Source of the DNA: Lewinellaceae bacterium
Lineage (GTDB): Bacteria; Bacteroidota; Bacteroidia; Chitinophagales; Saprospiraceae
NCBI GenBank assembly: GCA_020636155.1
Contig: JACJYM010000006.1
Location: 112,917-176,916, forward strand
Direction: 5' to 3'
DNA length: 64,000 bases
The position numbers and the translations under genes are program-made. Of the stretch, positions 63,744 to 64,000 are shown piece by piece. Within the stretch, counting starts at the first letter, position 1, and the number at the start of each line of letters is the position of its first letter. The notes beneath the pieces are model-generated. The model saw only the letters and a list, made by a program, of their open reading frames with translations. It had not been told where the DNA came from and ran no database searches.

Positions 63744-64000
63744 TCTGAAATAATTAAAAGTTTATTTCTAAAACTCATCAATCGACTTGGCTTGTCAATG
63801 GAATATTGGGATAAATCCCGAACGACGACCCAGGTTACATCTTCATTTATGCTATATGACAATAAATTATTCTGGCTTGTACATAATATCAGATTTTCAT
63901 TTAAAAAAATGAAGTCTTCCGTCTCCCCGGGCATTGAAATCAGCGTTTGTGCTGTCTTAGAGATGATGTTATATTTTTTTAAAAAATTTGTATTCCCCAC
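63740..64000 (-). CDS. C-terminal part of an unidentified protein (5' end at or beyond window edge)
   Basis: An open minus-strand frame runs to the edge, so the start may lie outside; a GTG at 63998-64000 is possible but unsupported. The 86 visible residues ('LISMPGETEDFIFLNENLIL', 'LLSYSINEDVTWVVVRDLSQ') show short strand-turn-strand units like those of a beta-propeller, but no family is certain. It overlaps the DUF1684 gene by 4 bases. Confidence 0.5.
   Translation of the reverse strand: MGNTNFLKKYNIISKTAQTLISMPGETEDFIFLNENLILCTSQNNLLSYSINEDVTWVVVRDLSQYSIDKPSRLMSFRNKLLIISE

Noticed and set aside
1..64000. tRNA, rRNA, CRISPR, prophage and intact transposase genes
   Set aside because: None were recognisable. 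No spaced direct repeats, integrase or transposase motifs were seen.

Overview
This 64 kb window is a gene-dense, low-G+C stretch of chromosome from a member of the Bacteroidota, probably a free-living saprospirian-type bacterium. Several things point there: two secreted metalloproteases with C-terminal sorting domains of the type IX secretion system (T9SS) type, two TonB-dependent outer-membrane receptors, the short Bacteroidota form of the primary sigma factor, a stand-alone FtsE, Bacteroidota-restricted families (DUF6089, GWxTD, DUF4846, DUF1684, DUF6495-like), and promoter-like TTTG-N19-TAnnTTTG sequences instead of the usual -35/-10 boxes. I saw no rRNA, tRNA, CRISPR array, prophage or intact insertion sequence. 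No gene-free stretch exceeds about 290 bases. Lineage below phylum level is inference.

Layout, left half. 1-3060: end of a helix-hairpin-helix protein, a shared terminator, a heme-receptor-like TonB receptor and an SdpI-like membrane protein. 3165-7646: a TerB-like gene, then a tight five-gene run (DUF6495-like, YbfF-type esterase, S41 protease, DUF2520 Rossmann protein, small unknown). 7643-9530 (minus): an ECF sigma factor overlapping a protein that joins an anti-sigma-like N-terminus and one membrane helix to an outer-membrane beta-barrel. 9735-12404 (minus): DUF4256, a thioredoxin-like protein and the E2 subunit of pyruvate dehydrogenase. 12559-17675: recR, a composite glycosyltransferase, an M20 amidohydrolase and a MATE transporter. 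17762-23931: a secreted reprolysin-like protease, a GWxTD protein, a 2OG-Fe(II) oxygenase and an M23 peptidase. 24134-27566: alaS, an ArsC/Spx-like protein and a small protein. 28-32.6 kb (minus): an operon of glmM, two class-V aminotransferase/desulfurase genes and ribD.

Layout, right half. 32661-41302: PAP2 phosphatase, a 1047-residue M43 protease with two CUB domains, rdgB, a secreted helical protein with a secreted esterase, a thioredoxin-like protein and a His-rich secreted protein. A 114-base inverted repeat lies between the last two. 41495-53186: ftsE, cardiolipin synthase, a phosphodiesterase, guaA, a PBP1-like lipoprotein, a TrmH methyltransferase, a second TonB receptor, rpoD and a DUF4412-like protein. 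53241-57423: DUF4846, rplS, comM/yifB and thiolase. 57714-64000: a TPR/TonB-C protein, HtrA, a lipoprotein, rimM, a DUF6089 barrel, HMG-CoA lyase, DUF1684 and a truncated reading frame at the edge.

Most genes are housekeeping or envelope functions. The least ordinary items are the sigma factor/IM-OM fusion pair (7643-9530), the composite glycosyltransferase (13173-15095), the long inverted repeat (40660-40773), the protease-CUB-CUB protein, and a guaA promoter so close to the start codon that the mRNA may be leaderless. No clear defence system, biosynthetic cluster or new mobile system is visible.
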